From assembly GCA_944391685.1 (NCBI GenBank), contig CALXUM010000017.1, positions 1 to 36,706 on the forward strand: a stretch of 36,706 nucleotides of DNA, read 5' to 3'. A program made the position numbers and the translations under genes. Under the pieces are notes generated by a model that saw only the letters and a program-made list of their open reading frames with translations, was not told the origin of the DNA and ran no database searches. Below are positions 16,710 to 25,745 of this stretch, piece by piece; the stretch's first letter is position 1, and every line of letters starts with the position of its first letter. Origin of the DNA: an uncultured Alphaproteobacteria bacterium (GTDB taxonomy: Bacteria > Pseudomonadota > Alphaproteobacteria > RF32 > CAG-239).

Positions 16710-17024
16710 GGGACCAGATTTTTTTTGTTTCTTTATTAGAAAGTAACAAATTATAATAAGAAATGCAATGGGGATGATGGTCAGGAACATAGAGATGATG
16801 TCCGCCATAAGAAAGATGCAGAAGAAAAACATAATTAAAAAAATAACGATTTCTCCAATCACGGAAATCAAAAATTTTTTCTTTAAGGTTTTTTCATAAT
16901 TTTTTTTGTTTTTTGGGGTTAAAGAAGAACTGAGCATCATGATTAGCAACCAAGCCAATCCTACACATGCTCCGATGAATATTACTTGTTCAACGGGTAG
17001 CATTTCTGATAAAGGTCTAAACAT
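16698..17024 (-). CDS. Small three-span membrane protein, unknown
   Basis: This 108-residue protein has hydrophobic segments at about 14-34, 52-74 and 79-97, with a basic loop (TPKNKKNYEKTLKKKF) between the first two and a basic C-terminus. I see no catalytic or binding motif. The stop lies inside the terminator hairpin. It is transcribed away from the downstream NSS transporter's 3' end. I cannot assign a family. Confidence 0.6.
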   Translation of the reverse strand: MFRPLSEMLPVEQVIFIGACVGLAWLLIMMLSSSLTPKNKKNYEKTLKKKFLISVIGEIVIFLIMFFFCIFLMADIISMFLTIIPIAFLIIICYFLIKKQKKSGPKVL

Positions 17025-17096
17025 AATTGTATATTTTATAATTAAACATCTATTATGTTTTTATATTATATAATCAAATTTAGCAATAGTTTTTAG

Positions 17097-18491
17097 TTAA
17101 AAACAGTTATAGATTGCGGTTAGGAGTAACAAGCCTAAAGAAAAAGGTGCCACATATCGTAAAGTTATGAGAAAGTAGCGGGTGAAAAAGCTTGAAACAT
17201 GTGCACTGCGGCGAATGTTATGAATAACGGCTTTCATGCTCTTATAGCCTACAAAAATTGCAATGGTTAGGGATACAGTAGCGGCAACGAAGGTAGATGC
17301 TACCCAATCAAAAAGCTCAAATAAATTGCGGCCTAAGATTTGTATATCCCAAGTGCCGGAAAAAGATAAAGTTACGGCAGTGAAACCAATTGTTGAGATG
17401 AGAGTGGTCATGAAAACGGCATTAGCACGTTTGAAGTTGAATTTGTTAATGAAAAGATTGGTCAGTGCCTCGTAGATGGAAATGGTTGAAGTTAATGTGG
17501 CCAAAGTTAAAAGCATATAAAACATGACTGCCCAAACTTGACCAAAATTCATTTTTTGAAAAACCAAAGGAAGGCTGATAAAAGTTAATCCAGGACCTGA
17601 AGAAGATGGGATACCTGCAGAAAAAATAGCCGGAATTATAATTAAAGCACTCAAAAATGCTGCTAGCGTGTCAAAAGTTTCAATATATTTGACGGTGGAG
17701 AACAAATTTTCTTTATTTGATAAATATGATCCGTAAACCATTAAAATGCCATAACCTAATGAAAGAGATATAAAAGCTTGTCCGAGAGCGGCCATGAATA
17801 AAGAGCTGAAACGATGCCAGTTAAATCCGCTTTCTTCAAATCCTAAAGAAGCCCAGTCGGGAACAAACATAAATTTAATGCCGTCAACAGCTCCGTCTAG
17901 GAAAAGAGACTGAATAGTTAAAACAATAAAGATAATAAATAAAATCGGCATTAAGATAAGGCCGGTTTTTTCAATGCCGTTTTTTACTCCGGCAATGACA
18001 ACCATGGCTGTCATTAATAAGAACACAAGTCCGCAAGCATATTGCAAAGCAAAGTTGGAGGTGAGCATTTGAAAACTTTGCGGTAGCTTTTCAGGTTGGG
18101 TTAAAAGAATTTCTCCGTTTAGGGCTTCAAAAAGATAATATAATACCCATCCGGCGACAAGAAAATAAAAAGAAATAATCATAATAACGCCGACAAAACC
18201 TACCCAACCTCCGAAGAATTGCCATATCCAAGCTCTCTTTAAGCCGATTTTTTCACCAATGACTTTATAAGAATCTACAAAGTTAGATTTGGCGGTGCGA
18301 CCCAATGAAATTTCTGAGACCATTAAAGGATTGCAGATGATGAGAATTATCAAAAGATACATTAAAAGGAAGCCAAAACCGCCATATTCTCCAACCAAAT
18401 AAGGAAAACGCCAAATGTTGCCCAAGCCAATTGCGGAACCGGCAGCGGCTAAAATAAAACCCCATTTGGTGGCAAAACCTTCTTTTTTCAT
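17097..18491 (-). CDS. Sodium-dependent transporter, NSS/SNF family
   Basis: The 464-residue inner-membrane symporter has the hallmark NSS first-helix sequence GSAIGLGNIWRFPYL, in which the unwound helix binds sodium and substrate. About 11 to 12 hydrophobic spans follow, as in LeuT and MhsT. SSSGPGLTFISLP and TLTSTISIYEAL match the conserved sixth- to eighth-helix region. Members usually import amino acids with sodium; the substrate is unknown here. The ATG at 18491 follows a GGATTTTTGAGATG context. It is a single gene between two opposite-facing neighbours. It might feed the catabolic or cassette genes nearby, but nothing shows this. Confidence 0.92.
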   Translation of the reverse strand: MKKEGFATKWGFILAAAGSAIGLGNIWRFPYLVGEYGGFGFLLMYLLIILIICNPLMVSEISLGRTAKSNFVDSYKVIGEKIGLKRAWIWQFFGGWVGFVGVIMIISFYFLVAGWVLYYLFEALNGEILLTQPEKLPQSFQMLTSNFALQYACGLVFLLMTAMVVIAGVKNGIEKTGLILMPILFIIFIVLTIQSLFLDGAVDGIKFMFVPDWASLGFEESGFNWHRFSSLFMAALGQAFISLSLGYGILMVYGSYLSNKENLFSTVKYIETFDTLAAFLSALIIIPAIFSAGIPSSSGPGLTFISLPLVFQKMNFGQVWAVMFYMLLTLATLTSTISIYEALTNLFINKFNFKRANAVFMTTLISTIGFTAVTLSFSGTWDIQILGRNLFELFDWVASTFVAATVSLTIAIFVGYKSMKAVIHNIRRSAHVSSFFTRYFLITLRYVAPFSLGLLLLTAIYNCF

Positions 18492-18655
18492 CTCAAAAAT
18501 CCTTTTTTATAATCTAACTGATTGATTGTTATATTAAATTTTTTAAAACAGAAGTTAAATCGTTTTTTATGACTGATGTGTATATTTTTATGAAATTTTT
18601 AGGAAATAGTGATTATATTATAAAAATAATTTATTTGAATAATAGGGGAAAGGAT

Positions 18656-19528
18656 ATGAAAAAAGTATTGGCTTTTGATATCGGCGGCACTAAAATTGCT
18701 TATGCAATTATTGATGAGCAGGGAAATTTTACCAACGAGATTATTAAAGTTACAACCCCAAAAACTTCTGAAGGGATTTATGAGCTTTTAAAAACAGTGA
18801 TTAAAGGTTCTTATGATGAAGTTGATGGTGTGGCAATTGCAACAGCCGGAGCAATTAATAATGATAATAACAAGATTATAAGCCATGTGGGAAATTTGCC
18901 TGAAGGGTATAATCAGCTCGATTTTACGTCTTTGAGCGATAAGCCGATTTTTATGGAAAATGATGCGAACTCTGCCGCCTGGGCTGAGTTTAAGTTGGGG
19001 GCCGCTCAAGGTACAAAAGACGCTGTGGTTTTGACTTTGGGCACCGGTGTGGGTGCCGGAATTATAGTTAACGGTAATTTATTAAAAGGAAAATCAGGCG
19101 CAGCAGGTGAAATGCATGTGCGTTTTGGCAGTGGAAATGAACGTAAATGCACATGTGGTTTATGGGATTGTTTGGAAACCTATGTTTCCGGCAATGCATT
19201 GACTACAGATGCAAAAATTTATATGAAAGAAGATGCAACCAGCTATGATGTTATTCGCGGTTTAAAAGAAGGAAATGTGAAAGCAAGGGCCGCTTTTGAT
19301 CATTGGCAGGGTTGTTTGGAAAATGCTTTGGTTATGGTTGGTAATTTGTTTGATCCCGAAGTGGTGGTTTTATCTGGATCAATGGCTCAGTTTGTTGAAT
19401 ATGAAAAAGTTAATAAACAAGCAAATGACGATATTTTGACGCAACCATTTGAATTGAAACAAGCTAAATTTGAAAACAACGCCGGCATGTTGGGTGCGGC
19501 GTTGCTGTTGTTAGAAAAGTTAGCTTAG
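18656..19528 (+). CDS. ROK-family sugar kinase
   Basis: The 290-residue kinase starts VLAFDIGGTKIAYAIID, the phosphate-binding motif of ROK proteins. It has ENDANSAAWAEFKLGAA and TLGTGVGAGIIVNG, and the zinc motif CTCGLWDCLE, a CxCGxxxC pattern near the substrate pocket. No N-terminal HTH domain is present, so it is an enzyme rather than a NagC-type repressor. Substrate may be glucose, N-acetylglucosamine or N-acetylmannosamine. Given the nearby sialylation cassette, a ManNAc kinase is possible but unproven. I start at ATG 18656, with GGGGAAAGGA just before it, not at the longer upstream frame. Confidence 0.88.
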   Translation: MKKVLAFDIGGTKIAYAIIDEQGNFTNEIIKVTTPKTSEGIYELLKTVIKGSYDEVDGVAIATAGAINNDNNKIISHVGNLPEGYNQLDFTSLSDKPIFMENDANSAAWAEFKLGAAQGTKDAVVLTLGTGVGAGIIVNGNLLKGKSGAAGEMHVRFGSGNERKCTCGLWDCLETYVSGNALTTDAKIYMKEDATSYDVIRGLKEGNVKARAAFDHWQGCLENALVMVGNLFDPEVVVLSGSMAQFVEYEKVNKQANDDILTQPFELKQAKFENNAGMLGAALLLLEKLA

Positions 19529-19624
19529 ATTTTAATACTTTCCTTTTATACAACAATTTAAAAATTAATTTATGGAATATTTTGTGATAATTGTTTATGA
19601 TTTTTAAAAAAGGAGAGGTTAGAG

Positions 19625-19996
19625 ATGAGATATAAAGTTCCGGTTCATGAATTTTCTTTTAATAAGATTAAAAACGGGCGACGTGTTGGAGTGCATTTAT
19701 TAGATAAAAAATGTCAGAACATAAAATTGCGAGATGTTTTAGAGCTTGAAAATATGTCTACCAAAGAAAAAATAGAATGTGTGGTTAAGGGTTTTGCTAT
19801 TTTTGAAAATTTTGATGATTTGGTGGATGCTTTGACACCTGAAAAATTGGGCTATTCTAATAAAGAAGAAGTAATGCTTAGGTTAAATCGTATTTATAGT
19901 AAAGAACAGCAAGAGGCTTTAAATGCCATAGGAATTTTCTTTACACCGCAATTAGAGAATTTGAATATAAAGTTCAGAGATGAAAACGAGAGGTAA
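19625..19996 (+). CDS. ASCH-domain protein
   Basis: The 123-residue protein fits the ASCH fold. FNKIKNGRRVGVHLLDKKCQNIKLRDVLEL is the opening with the usual IK.G......L.D pattern, then FENFDDLVDAL and a closing LNRIYSKEQQEALNAIGIFF, typical of YqfB-type ASCH domains. ASCH proteins bind or act on nucleic-acid-like ligands; some are amidohydrolases for modified cytidine. The catalytic residues of the amidohydrolase group are not clearly visible. GGAGAGG lies just before the ATG at 19625. It is a single gene upstream of tRNA-Ser. Confidence 0.72.
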   Translation: MRYKVPVHEFSFNKIKNGRRVGVHLLDKKCQNIKLRDVLELENMSTKEKIECVVKGFAIFENFDDLVDALTPEKLGYSNKEEVMLRLNRIYSKEQQEALNAIGIFFTPQLENLNIKFRDENER

Positions 19997-20055
19997 TCGA
20001 TAATTAAAATTTTGCTTGCAAAATAGGAATAAAAAAAGTATTAGAAAACACACAC

Positions 20056-20147
20056 GGAGAGATGGCAGAGTGGTCGAATGCGGTTGACTCGAAATCAATT
20101 GTGCTCGGTAACGGGTACCTAGGGTTCGAATCCCTATCTCTCCGCCA
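20056..20147 (+). tRNA. tRNA-Ser (anticodon CGA)
   Basis: A long-variable-arm tRNA: acceptor GGAGAGA pairs with TCTCTCC, anticodon CGA at 20090-20092 in loop CTCGAAA, an extended variable arm (TGCTCGGTAACGGGTA), and T arm GGTTCGAATCC. CCA is encoded at 20145-20147. It is a type II serine tRNA, and a terminator follows. Confidence 0.95.
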
Positions 20148-20156
20148 GTTGGTATG

Positions 20157-20177
20157 ACCCTGCTTTTGCAGGGTTTT
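20157..20177 (+). terminator. tRNA-Ser terminator
   Basis: Stem ACCCTGC/GCAGGGT (20157-20163, 20168-20174) with a TTTT loop and TTTT tail. Confidence 0.85.
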
Positions 20178-20221
20178 GTTGTATGCAAAGGAGCCGTTTC
20201 AAGCTGCACCTTTAAGGCTTA

Positions 20222-20353
20222 CTTTCAACGGAAATAGAATATCAAATGGCTCGGCAAAAAAGAGAAAACAGTTTGATAGAAGGTTATAATAACCAAGGAA
20301 CAACTAAAGATTACCCGCAATATAGCACTAACTTCTGGGGCAAGGCTGATGGT
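20222..20353 (+). pseudogene. Relic of the shared N-terminal module beside tRNA-Ser
   Basis: Translation gives EIEYQMARQKRENSLIEGYNN then TTKDYPQYSTNFWGKADG, matching about 40 residues of the module of the 36369 gene. The 5' part is truncated near TTTCAACGG, and the similarity ends abruptly after KAD, where sequence joins the flavoprotein gene's 3' end. It lacks start, promoter and C-terminal domain. It is on the strand opposite to the two larger copies and sits directly behind tRNA-Ser. It is therefore debris of recombination or integration, not a gene. Confidence 0.8.
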
Positions 20354-20370
20354 AACTTAAGCTTTTATGC

Positions 20371-20988
20371 TCAGCGAATGAAATTAGTGCGAGCAGAGCT
20401 TTCGTTTTGCGGAGAAGAGCTTCCTTGGTGGAGATTTCTTAACATCCAGGCCATGTTTTTGGCAAGGTTGTGCATGGTTTGCAAGCCTTCGGCATCTTCA
20501 GAAACATCTTCAGGTTTTTGGCCGTGAACCATGTTCCAATAAGTTGAGGAGACTACGGGCATTTTATTAATGGTGAAATATTTGTTGATGACATCAAGCG
20601 AGGCAGATGTTCCGGCACGGCGGGCAGAGACAACGGCTGCTCCAGGCTTGAAGGCAAAGGCTGATCCGCCGGCAAAAAAGACACGATCCAAAACCGAAAG
20701 CAAACGGCCTGAAGGATGGGCATAATAAACCGGGGAACCAAAGATAAAGCCATCGGCATCTTGGGCTTTGGTTATGATGGTGTTGACAATGTCATCATCA
20801 AAAACGCATTTGCCGCTACCGGTCTTTTTGCAAGTGTAGCAGCCAACGCAATCACGATATGCGGCACTGCCTAAATTTATGATTTCACTATCAATGCCTT
20901 CTTGGTGCAAGGTATCGGCAATTGCGGAAAGAGCGGTATAGGTGCAACCTTTTTCGTGACTACTGCCGTTTATCATTAAAACCTTCAT
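20371..20988 (-). CDS. Flavodoxin-like NAD(P)H-dependent FMN reductase / iron-sulfur flavoprotein
   Basis: The 205-residue protein opens VLMINGSSHEKGCTYTAL, the phosphate loop of the flavodoxin-fold reductase family. A C-rich segment DCVGCYTCKKTGSGKC (about 46-61) lies at the usual place of a [4Fe-4S] site, then DDIVNTIITKAQDADGFIFGSPVYY. The C-terminal end SSSPQNESSARTNFIR looks short and atypical, and abuts the module relic, so it may have been altered at that junction. It would reduce flavins or quinone-like acceptors in the cytosol. It is divergent from hydF. The role in anaerobic redox balance is inference. Confidence 0.85.
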   Translation of the reverse strand: MKVLMINGSSHEKGCTYTALSAIADTLHQEGIDSEIINLGSAAYRDCVGCYTCKKTGSGKCVFDDDIVNTIITKAQDADGFIFGSPVYYAHPSGRLLSVLDRVFFAGGSAFAFKPGAAVVSARRAGTSASLDVINKYFTINKMPVVSSTYWNMVHGQKPEDVSEDAEGLQTMHNLAKNMAWMLRNLHQGSSSPQNESSARTNFIR

Positions 20989-21150
20989 TCGTTTTCTCCC
21001 CTTTGTTAAAAATTTTACTAATTATATAAATATAAACACTAATTTTAAACCCTAAAAATTTTTGTGCCGGTAAAAAAATATTGTCTTGAGCTTTTAGAGA
21101 TAAGGTTTATGATATGACAGATATTTTTTGAGATTTTTAGGAAAAATAAC

Positions 21151-22365
21151 ATGACGGATAATGCAGCGGCAACACCGAGAGCTTTGCGTACGGCTATTGC
21201 AATAATCGGCAGACGAAATGCAGGAAAGTCATCTTTGATTAATGCTTTGACGGGACAGGAAGTAGCAATTGTTTCTGCTGAAAGAGGCACAACTACCGAT
21301 GCAGTAGCTAAACCTTATGAACTTTTGCCTTTAGGGCCAGTTACTATTTTTGATACTGCCGGTTTGGATGATGAAGGTGATTTGGGAGAACAAAGGATTA
21401 AAGCAACAAAAAAGGTGTTGTTTCGATCCGATGTAGTGGTATTGACGGTATCTGAGGAAGGATTGGGCGATTTTGAAAAAGAAACAATTGCTGAAGTGCA
21501 AAAGCTTAATATTCCGTTGGTAATTGCTTTTAATAAAAGTGATGTTTGTTCTATAAGCTTAAAAGATGAAGATTTTTGCAAAGCAAAAAATATACCTTTT
21601 GTGGCTGTTTCAGCTAAAAATAATGAGCAAATTGATGAGCTAAAAAAGCTTATTATAGATGTTGTGCCGGAAGATATTAAAAAAGAGCCTTTGTTGGCAG
21701 GAGATTTGTTTGAAGCTGGGGATATTATATTGTTGGTAGTGCCTATAGATTTGTCGGCTCCCAAAGGAAGATTAATTTTACCTCAGGTGCAAGTGCTTAG
21801 GGAAGTTCTTGATCGGAGAGCTAAAGCAATCGCAGTTAAAGAAAGTGAATTGTCGTCAATGTTAGCGGAATTAAAGCAAAAACCAGCATTGGTAATAACC
21901 GACTCTCAGGTGGTAATGAAAGTTGATAAAGAAGTTCCTATTGATGTGCCGATGACAACTTTTTCAATTTTGTTTGCACGTAATAAAGGCGATATTAAAG
22001 AAATGTATTCGGGAGCAAAAAAAATTGACCAACTGCAAGACGGAGATAAAATTTTAATTGCCGAGGCTTGCGCGCATCATGTTTTGGAAGATGATATCGG
22101 CAAAGTAAAAATTCCGAATTGGTTGAAAAAATATACCGGCAAAGAGTTGATTTTTGAATTTTGCCAAGGAGGTGATTTTCCTGAAGATTTGGAAAAATAT
22201 GCCCTGGTTATTCATTGCGGAGCGTGTATGCTTAATCGACGGGAAATGATGCACAGGATTAAAGAATGTGTGGGCAGGGGAGTATCAATAACCAACTACG
22301 GAGTGGCTATATCAAAAACACAAGGTGTATTGGAGCGAGCCATAAAACCACTTAAAATAAGTTGA
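21151..22365 (+). CDS. hydF: [FeFe]-hydrogenase maturation GTPase HydF
   Basis: The 404-residue protein has an N-terminal GTPase domain: P-loop GRRNAGKSS (20-28), DTAGLDD (68-74) and NKSD (128-131). A dimerisation part and a C-terminal metal-binding domain follow. The cluster motif is the HydF CxH...HCxxC: CAHH at 307-310 and HCGAC at 355-359. HydF is the scaffold on which the diiron subcluster is built before transfer to HydA; HydE and HydG normally supply it. Neither of those nor HydA is in this window. HydF lies alone, divergent from a flavoprotein, so the rest must lie elsewhere. Its presence marks hydrogen metabolism. Confidence 0.93.
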   Translation: MTDNAAATPRALRTAIAIIGRRNAGKSSLINALTGQEVAIVSAERGTTTDAVAKPYELLPLGPVTIFDTAGLDDEGDLGEQRIKATKKVLFRSDVVVLTVSEEGLGDFEKETIAEVQKLNIPLVIAFNKSDVCSISLKDEDFCKAKNIPFVAVSAKNNEQIDELKKLIIDVVPEDIKKEPLLAGDLFEAGDIILLVVPIDLSAPKGRLILPQVQVLREVLDRRAKAIAVKESELSSMLAELKQKPALVITDSQVVMKVDKEVPIDVPMTTFSILFARNKGDIKEMYSGAKKIDQLQDGDKILIAEACAHHVLEDDIGKVKIPNWLKKYTGKELIFEFCQGGDFPEDLEKYALVIHCGACMLNRREMMHRIKECVGRGVSITNYGVAISKTQGVLERAIKPLKIS

Positions 22366-22367
22366 TT

Positions 22368-23717
22368 TTATTTTTCTTCCAGTGCATTAACGATTTCTGC
22401 GGTTACTTGTTTGGCATCACCGTAGAGCATGATGGTGTTATCAGCAAAGAATAACGGATTTTCAACTCCGGAATATCCGGCCGAGAGAGAGCGTTTTACA
22501 AAGAAAACGGTCTTGGCTTTTTCAACGTCAAGAACCGGCATGCCATAAAGCGGAGAGGAAGAATCGGTTTTGGCAAGCGGGTTAGTTACATCGTTGGCTC
22601 CGATGACGTATGCTACATCGGCGGTAGAAAATTCACGGTTGATATCTTCAAGCTCAAAAACGTCTTCATATGGAACATTAGCTTCAGCCAAAAGGACATT
22701 CATGTGGCCGGGCATGCGTCCGGCAACAGGATGAATGGCGTATTTGACTTCAACCCCATAAAGATTATGCAAATCTTCAGCCATTTCACGAAGAACGTGT
22801 TGAGCCTGAGCAACGGCCATTCCATATCCGGGAACAATGATGACTTTGTTGGCATTTTCCATGATGAAGGCGGCATCTTGCGGGCTGCCTGCTTTGGCAA
22901 CCTTTGCTTCAGAAGATGAAGCAGAAGATGTTTTATTGTCAACACCAAATCCTCCCAACATAACACTTAGCAGAGAGCGATTCATGGCTTTGACCATGAT
23001 GTAAGATAAAATTGCTCCGCTGGCACCTACTAAGGCTCCGGTTATGATTAGCAAGTGATTGTTAATGGAAAAGCCAATGCCGACGGCAGCCCATCCGGAA
23101 TAAGAATTAAGTACGGATATTACAACCGGCATATCGGCTCCTCCAATCGGTAAAACAAGCAGGAATCCCAATAAAACAACCAGTGCAGCCAGCCAATAAA
23201 AAAGTTCAATATTTCCGCTTTGAATAAACATTATACAAATGGCAATTGATGCAACGGCAATGACAAGATTCAGTAATTGTTGCAGAGGAAAAGTAATTGC
23301 ACGGGCAGACATTAGGCCTTGGAGTTTGGCAAAGGCGATCATAGAACCAGAAAAAGCTACGGCTCCGATAATTAAACCTATGGTGTTGTCAAGCAGGGCT
23401 GATGAACCGTTAATGATTTCAGCTATGGCAATGAGTGTTGCTGATAATCCGCCAAGGCCGTTGAATACGGCAATCATTTGCGGAAGAGAGGTCATTTTGA
23501 CTTTGAGGGCAAAAAATATTCCCACAACTGCTCCCAGCAAGATGGCTAATGAAGTTAATAAAATGTCATTAATCAAAAACATGGTGGCAATGATGGCAAT
23601 AAACATGCCCAAGATGCCTAATAAATTGCCAAGACGCGCCGTTTTTGGTGATGATAAGCTGCGAATTGAAATGATGAAAAAAGAGGCGGCTAAGAGATAA
23701 GATAGTGAAATAGGCAT
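22368..23717 (-). CDS. pntB: NAD(P) transhydrogenase beta subunit
   Basis: The 449-residue protein has about nine membrane spans over roughly 270 residues, then an NADP-binding domain (VIIVPGYGMAVAQAQHVLREM, YAIHPVAGRMPGHMNVLLAEA, GANDVTNPLA). It is the standard PntB. The complex couples proton flow to hydride transfer from NADH to NADP. The ATG overlaps the previous stop by one base (TAATG). The last gene of pntAA-pntAB-pntB, it ends next to hydF with only two bases between stops. Confidence 0.96.
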   Translation of the reverse strand: MPISLSYLLAASFFIISIRSLSSPKTARLGNLLGILGMFIAIIATMFLINDILLTSLAILLGAVVGIFFALKVKMTSLPQMIAVFNGLGGLSATLIAIAEIINGSSALLDNTIGLIIGAVAFSGSMIAFAKLQGLMSARAITFPLQQLLNLVIAVASIAICIMFIQSGNIELFYWLAALVVLLGFLLVLPIGGADMPVVISVLNSYSGWAAVGIGFSINNHLLIITGALVGASGAILSYIMVKAMNRSLLSVMLGGFGVDNKTSSASSSEAKVAKAGSPQDAAFIMENANKVIIVPGYGMAVAQAQHVLREMAEDLHNLYGVEVKYAIHPVAGRMPGHMNVLLAEANVPYEDVFELEDINREFSTADVAYVIGANDVTNPLAKTDSSSPLYGMPVLDVEKAKTVFFVKRSLSAGYSGVENPLFFADNTIMLYGDAKQVTAEIVNALEEK

Positions 23718-24001
23718 TATTTTTTCTCCTTTTTCTTGAACATTTCAAGCATGCGTTGGGAGACGGCGAATCCGCCAAAAATGTTTATCGAGGCTAAAAA
23801 CACGGCAATTAATCCCAGTATTTTAGCTGAACCTGAAGCTGTGTTGCCGGCGACGATCAAAGCTCCGACTATAACTACTCCGGAAATGGCATTGGAGACA
23901 CTCATTAAAGGAGAGTGCAGTGCCGGGGTGACACCCCAAACAACGAAATATCCAACAAAGCAAGCTAAAATAAAAATTGTTAACAGTGTTAATAGTGTCA
24001 T
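23717..24001 (-). CDS. pntAB: NAD(P) transhydrogenase alpha subunit, membrane part (PntAB)
   Basis: This 94-residue membrane protein has three to four spans: [19 protein letters not shown], then [19 protein letters not shown], then [18 protein letters not shown]. It matches the C-terminal part of single-chain PntA. As in other alphaproteobacteria, it is encoded apart from PntAA. The start is three bases after the PntAA stop, and its stop overlaps pntB. It forms part of the proton channel. Confidence 0.93.
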   Translation of the reverse strand: MTLLTLLTIFILACFVGYFVVWGVTPALHSPLMSVSNAISGVVIVGALIVAGNTASGSAKILGLIAVFLASINIFGGFAVSQRMLEMFKKKEKK

Positions 24002-24004
24002 TGG

Positions 24005-25123
24005 TTATTCTCCTTGAGTTAAAAGCTTGCCGTCTTTTAGGATACAGGTTTTCACAATAATTTCATCTGTAAAGTCAAAAGCAAAATCAGCTTTACCTTT
24101 CTTGAATTGAGAGTTAAGAAAGTTATAAATGTTTTGAGCAAAAAGGAAACTGGCAGAGAGAGGTATTTCAGCAGCAAGATTGCTGTTGCCGCAAATGGTG
24201 ATGCCATCGGTATCGGTTATTGTATGGTCTTTGGAGCCTTCAACATTACCACCATGGGCAGCAGCCATGTCTATAACAACCCCGCCTGAGGGTATGGCTT
24301 TTAGCATTTGAGAAGAGATAAGACGAGGAGCTTTTTTTCCGGGGATAAGAGCTGTGGTGATAACGATATCTGTTTTAGGAAGTTGTGCTAAAATAGCCTC
24401 TTGTTGGCGGCGATTATAATCTTCAGATGTTTGTTTGGCATAGCCGGTTGATGCTTCAAAATTTTCTTCAGACTTTATTTCTAAAAATTTGGCTCCTAAC
24501 GATTCAACTTGCTCTCTTACTGCTGGGCGGACATCTGAGGCAAAAACCTGAGCACCCAGTCGTTTAGCGGTGGCAATTGCCTGCAAGCCGGCAACGCCTG
24601 CTCCTAAAACTAATACTTTTATTGGAGGAATGGTGCCGGCGGCTGTCATCATCATAGGTGCAGCTTTTGATGACATTTCAACAGCTTTAATAACTGCACG
24701 ATATCCGGCTAGAGAGTTTTGAGATGATAAAATGTCCATGCTTTGAGCACGAGAAATACGCGGCATTAAATCAAGAGCAAAAGCAGTTAGCCCTAAATTT
24801 GTGAACTCTTTTAACCGTTGGAAATTGTTAAAAGCGTCAAAATCAGCTATGATTATTTGTCCTTTTTGTAAGAATCTATATTCTGATGGTGTCGGGGCTT
24901 TTATTTTGATGATTATTGATGCTTGTTTATAAACCTCAGCGGCTGATTTTTTGATTTCAGCTCCAGCTGATTTATATTCATTGTCAGAAAAGCCAGATGC
25001 AATTCCAGCTCCGCTTTCAATGTGAACTTTTAGACCTAAGGCAATATATTTTTTCACTATATTCGGAGTAGCGGCAACTCTGGTTTCAAAAGGAGTGATT
25101 TCTTTGGGAACAGCAATAATCAT
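24005..25123 (-). CDS. pntAA: NAD(P) transhydrogenase alpha subunit, NAD-binding part (PntAA)
   Basis: The 372-residue protein starts MIIAVPKEITPFETRVAATP, typical of the alanine-dehydrogenase/PntA N-terminus. Its Rossmann motif VLGAGVAGLQAIATAKRLGAQV binds NAD. The C-terminus ends in the cytosolic domain. The ATG at 25123 has GAGG six bases upstream; the TTG four codons earlier overlaps that site. It is first in the pntAA-pntAB-pntB operon. Confidence 0.95.
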   Translation of the reverse strand: MIIAVPKEITPFETRVAATPNIVKKYIALGLKVHIESGAGIASGFSDNEYKSAGAEIKKSAAEVYKQASIIIKIKAPTPSEYRFLQKGQIIIADFDAFNNFQRLKEFTNLGLTAFALDLMPRISRAQSMDILSSQNSLAGYRAVIKAVEMSSKAAPMMMTAAGTIPPIKVLVLGAGVAGLQAIATAKRLGAQVFASDVRPAVREQVESLGAKFLEIKSEENFEASTGYAKQTSEDYNRRQQEAILAQLPKTDIVITTALIPGKKAPRLISSQMLKAIPSGGVVIDMAAAHGGNVEGSKDHTITDTDGITICGNSNLAAEIPLSASFLFAQNIYNFLNSQFKKGKADFAFDFTDEIIVKTCILKDGKLLTQGE

Positions 25124-25208
25124 TGAAAACCTCAAATTTTAACCATATGTAAAACTAAGTAAGAATATAGTACTGATATATTTATTTAACAAGCTTTGGT
25201 AATAAGTT

Positions 25209-25745
25209 ATGAGTAGTTTGGTCGATTTGTTTTTGATGTTTTTTAAAATCGGTTTGTTTACTTTCGGCGGCGGGTATGCAATGTTGCCGTTGCTTAAAGA
25301 CGAGTTGGTGAGAAAACGTCGTTTTTTGGAAGATGAAGAATTAATTGATTTGTATTCTATCGGACAATGTACGCCGGGGATTATTGCGGTGAATGTGGCA
25401 ACTTTTATTGGTTATAAGCGATTTGGGGTCGCGGGAGCAATTGCGGCAACGGTTGGAATAATTATGCCGCCATTGTTGATTATTACCTTATTGGCGGCGG
25501 TTTTAGAGAAATATATGCATAATCGTTATGTTTCATATGCGTTTGCGGGGATCAGAATTTGTGTGGCTGCTTTGATTGCCGATATTGTTTATGGTTTGTG
25601 GAAAAAAAGTGTTACCAATTATACGGGAGCAGCTATTTTTGTGGCGGCATTGATACTTTTGGGTATATGCAATTTATCGGCAGTGTGGATTGTGATTTTA
25701 GCCGGGATGGTTGCTTTAGGGCTTAAGGAGCTTAAAAAGTCATGA
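25209..25745 (+). CDS. Chromate transporter family, first half
   Basis: The 178-residue membrane protein has the ChrA half-domain signature: FFKIGLFTFGGGYAMLPLLKDE at the start and QCTPGIIAVNVATFIGYK. About five spans are visible. Single-domain pairs act together as an antiporter, like the long-chain form; chromate or sulfate is the family substrate, but the physiological one is often unknown. Its stop overlaps the start of the partner gene by four bases (ATGA), so both are co-translated. Confidence 0.9.
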   Translation: MSSLVDLFLMFFKIGLFTFGGGYAMLPLLKDELVRKRRFLEDEELIDLYSIGQCTPGIIAVNVATFIGYKRFGVAGAIAATVGIIMPPLLIITLLAAVLEKYMHNRYVSYAFAGIRICVAALIADIVYGLWKKSVTNYTGAAIFVAALILLGICNLSAVWIVILAGMVALGLKELKKS

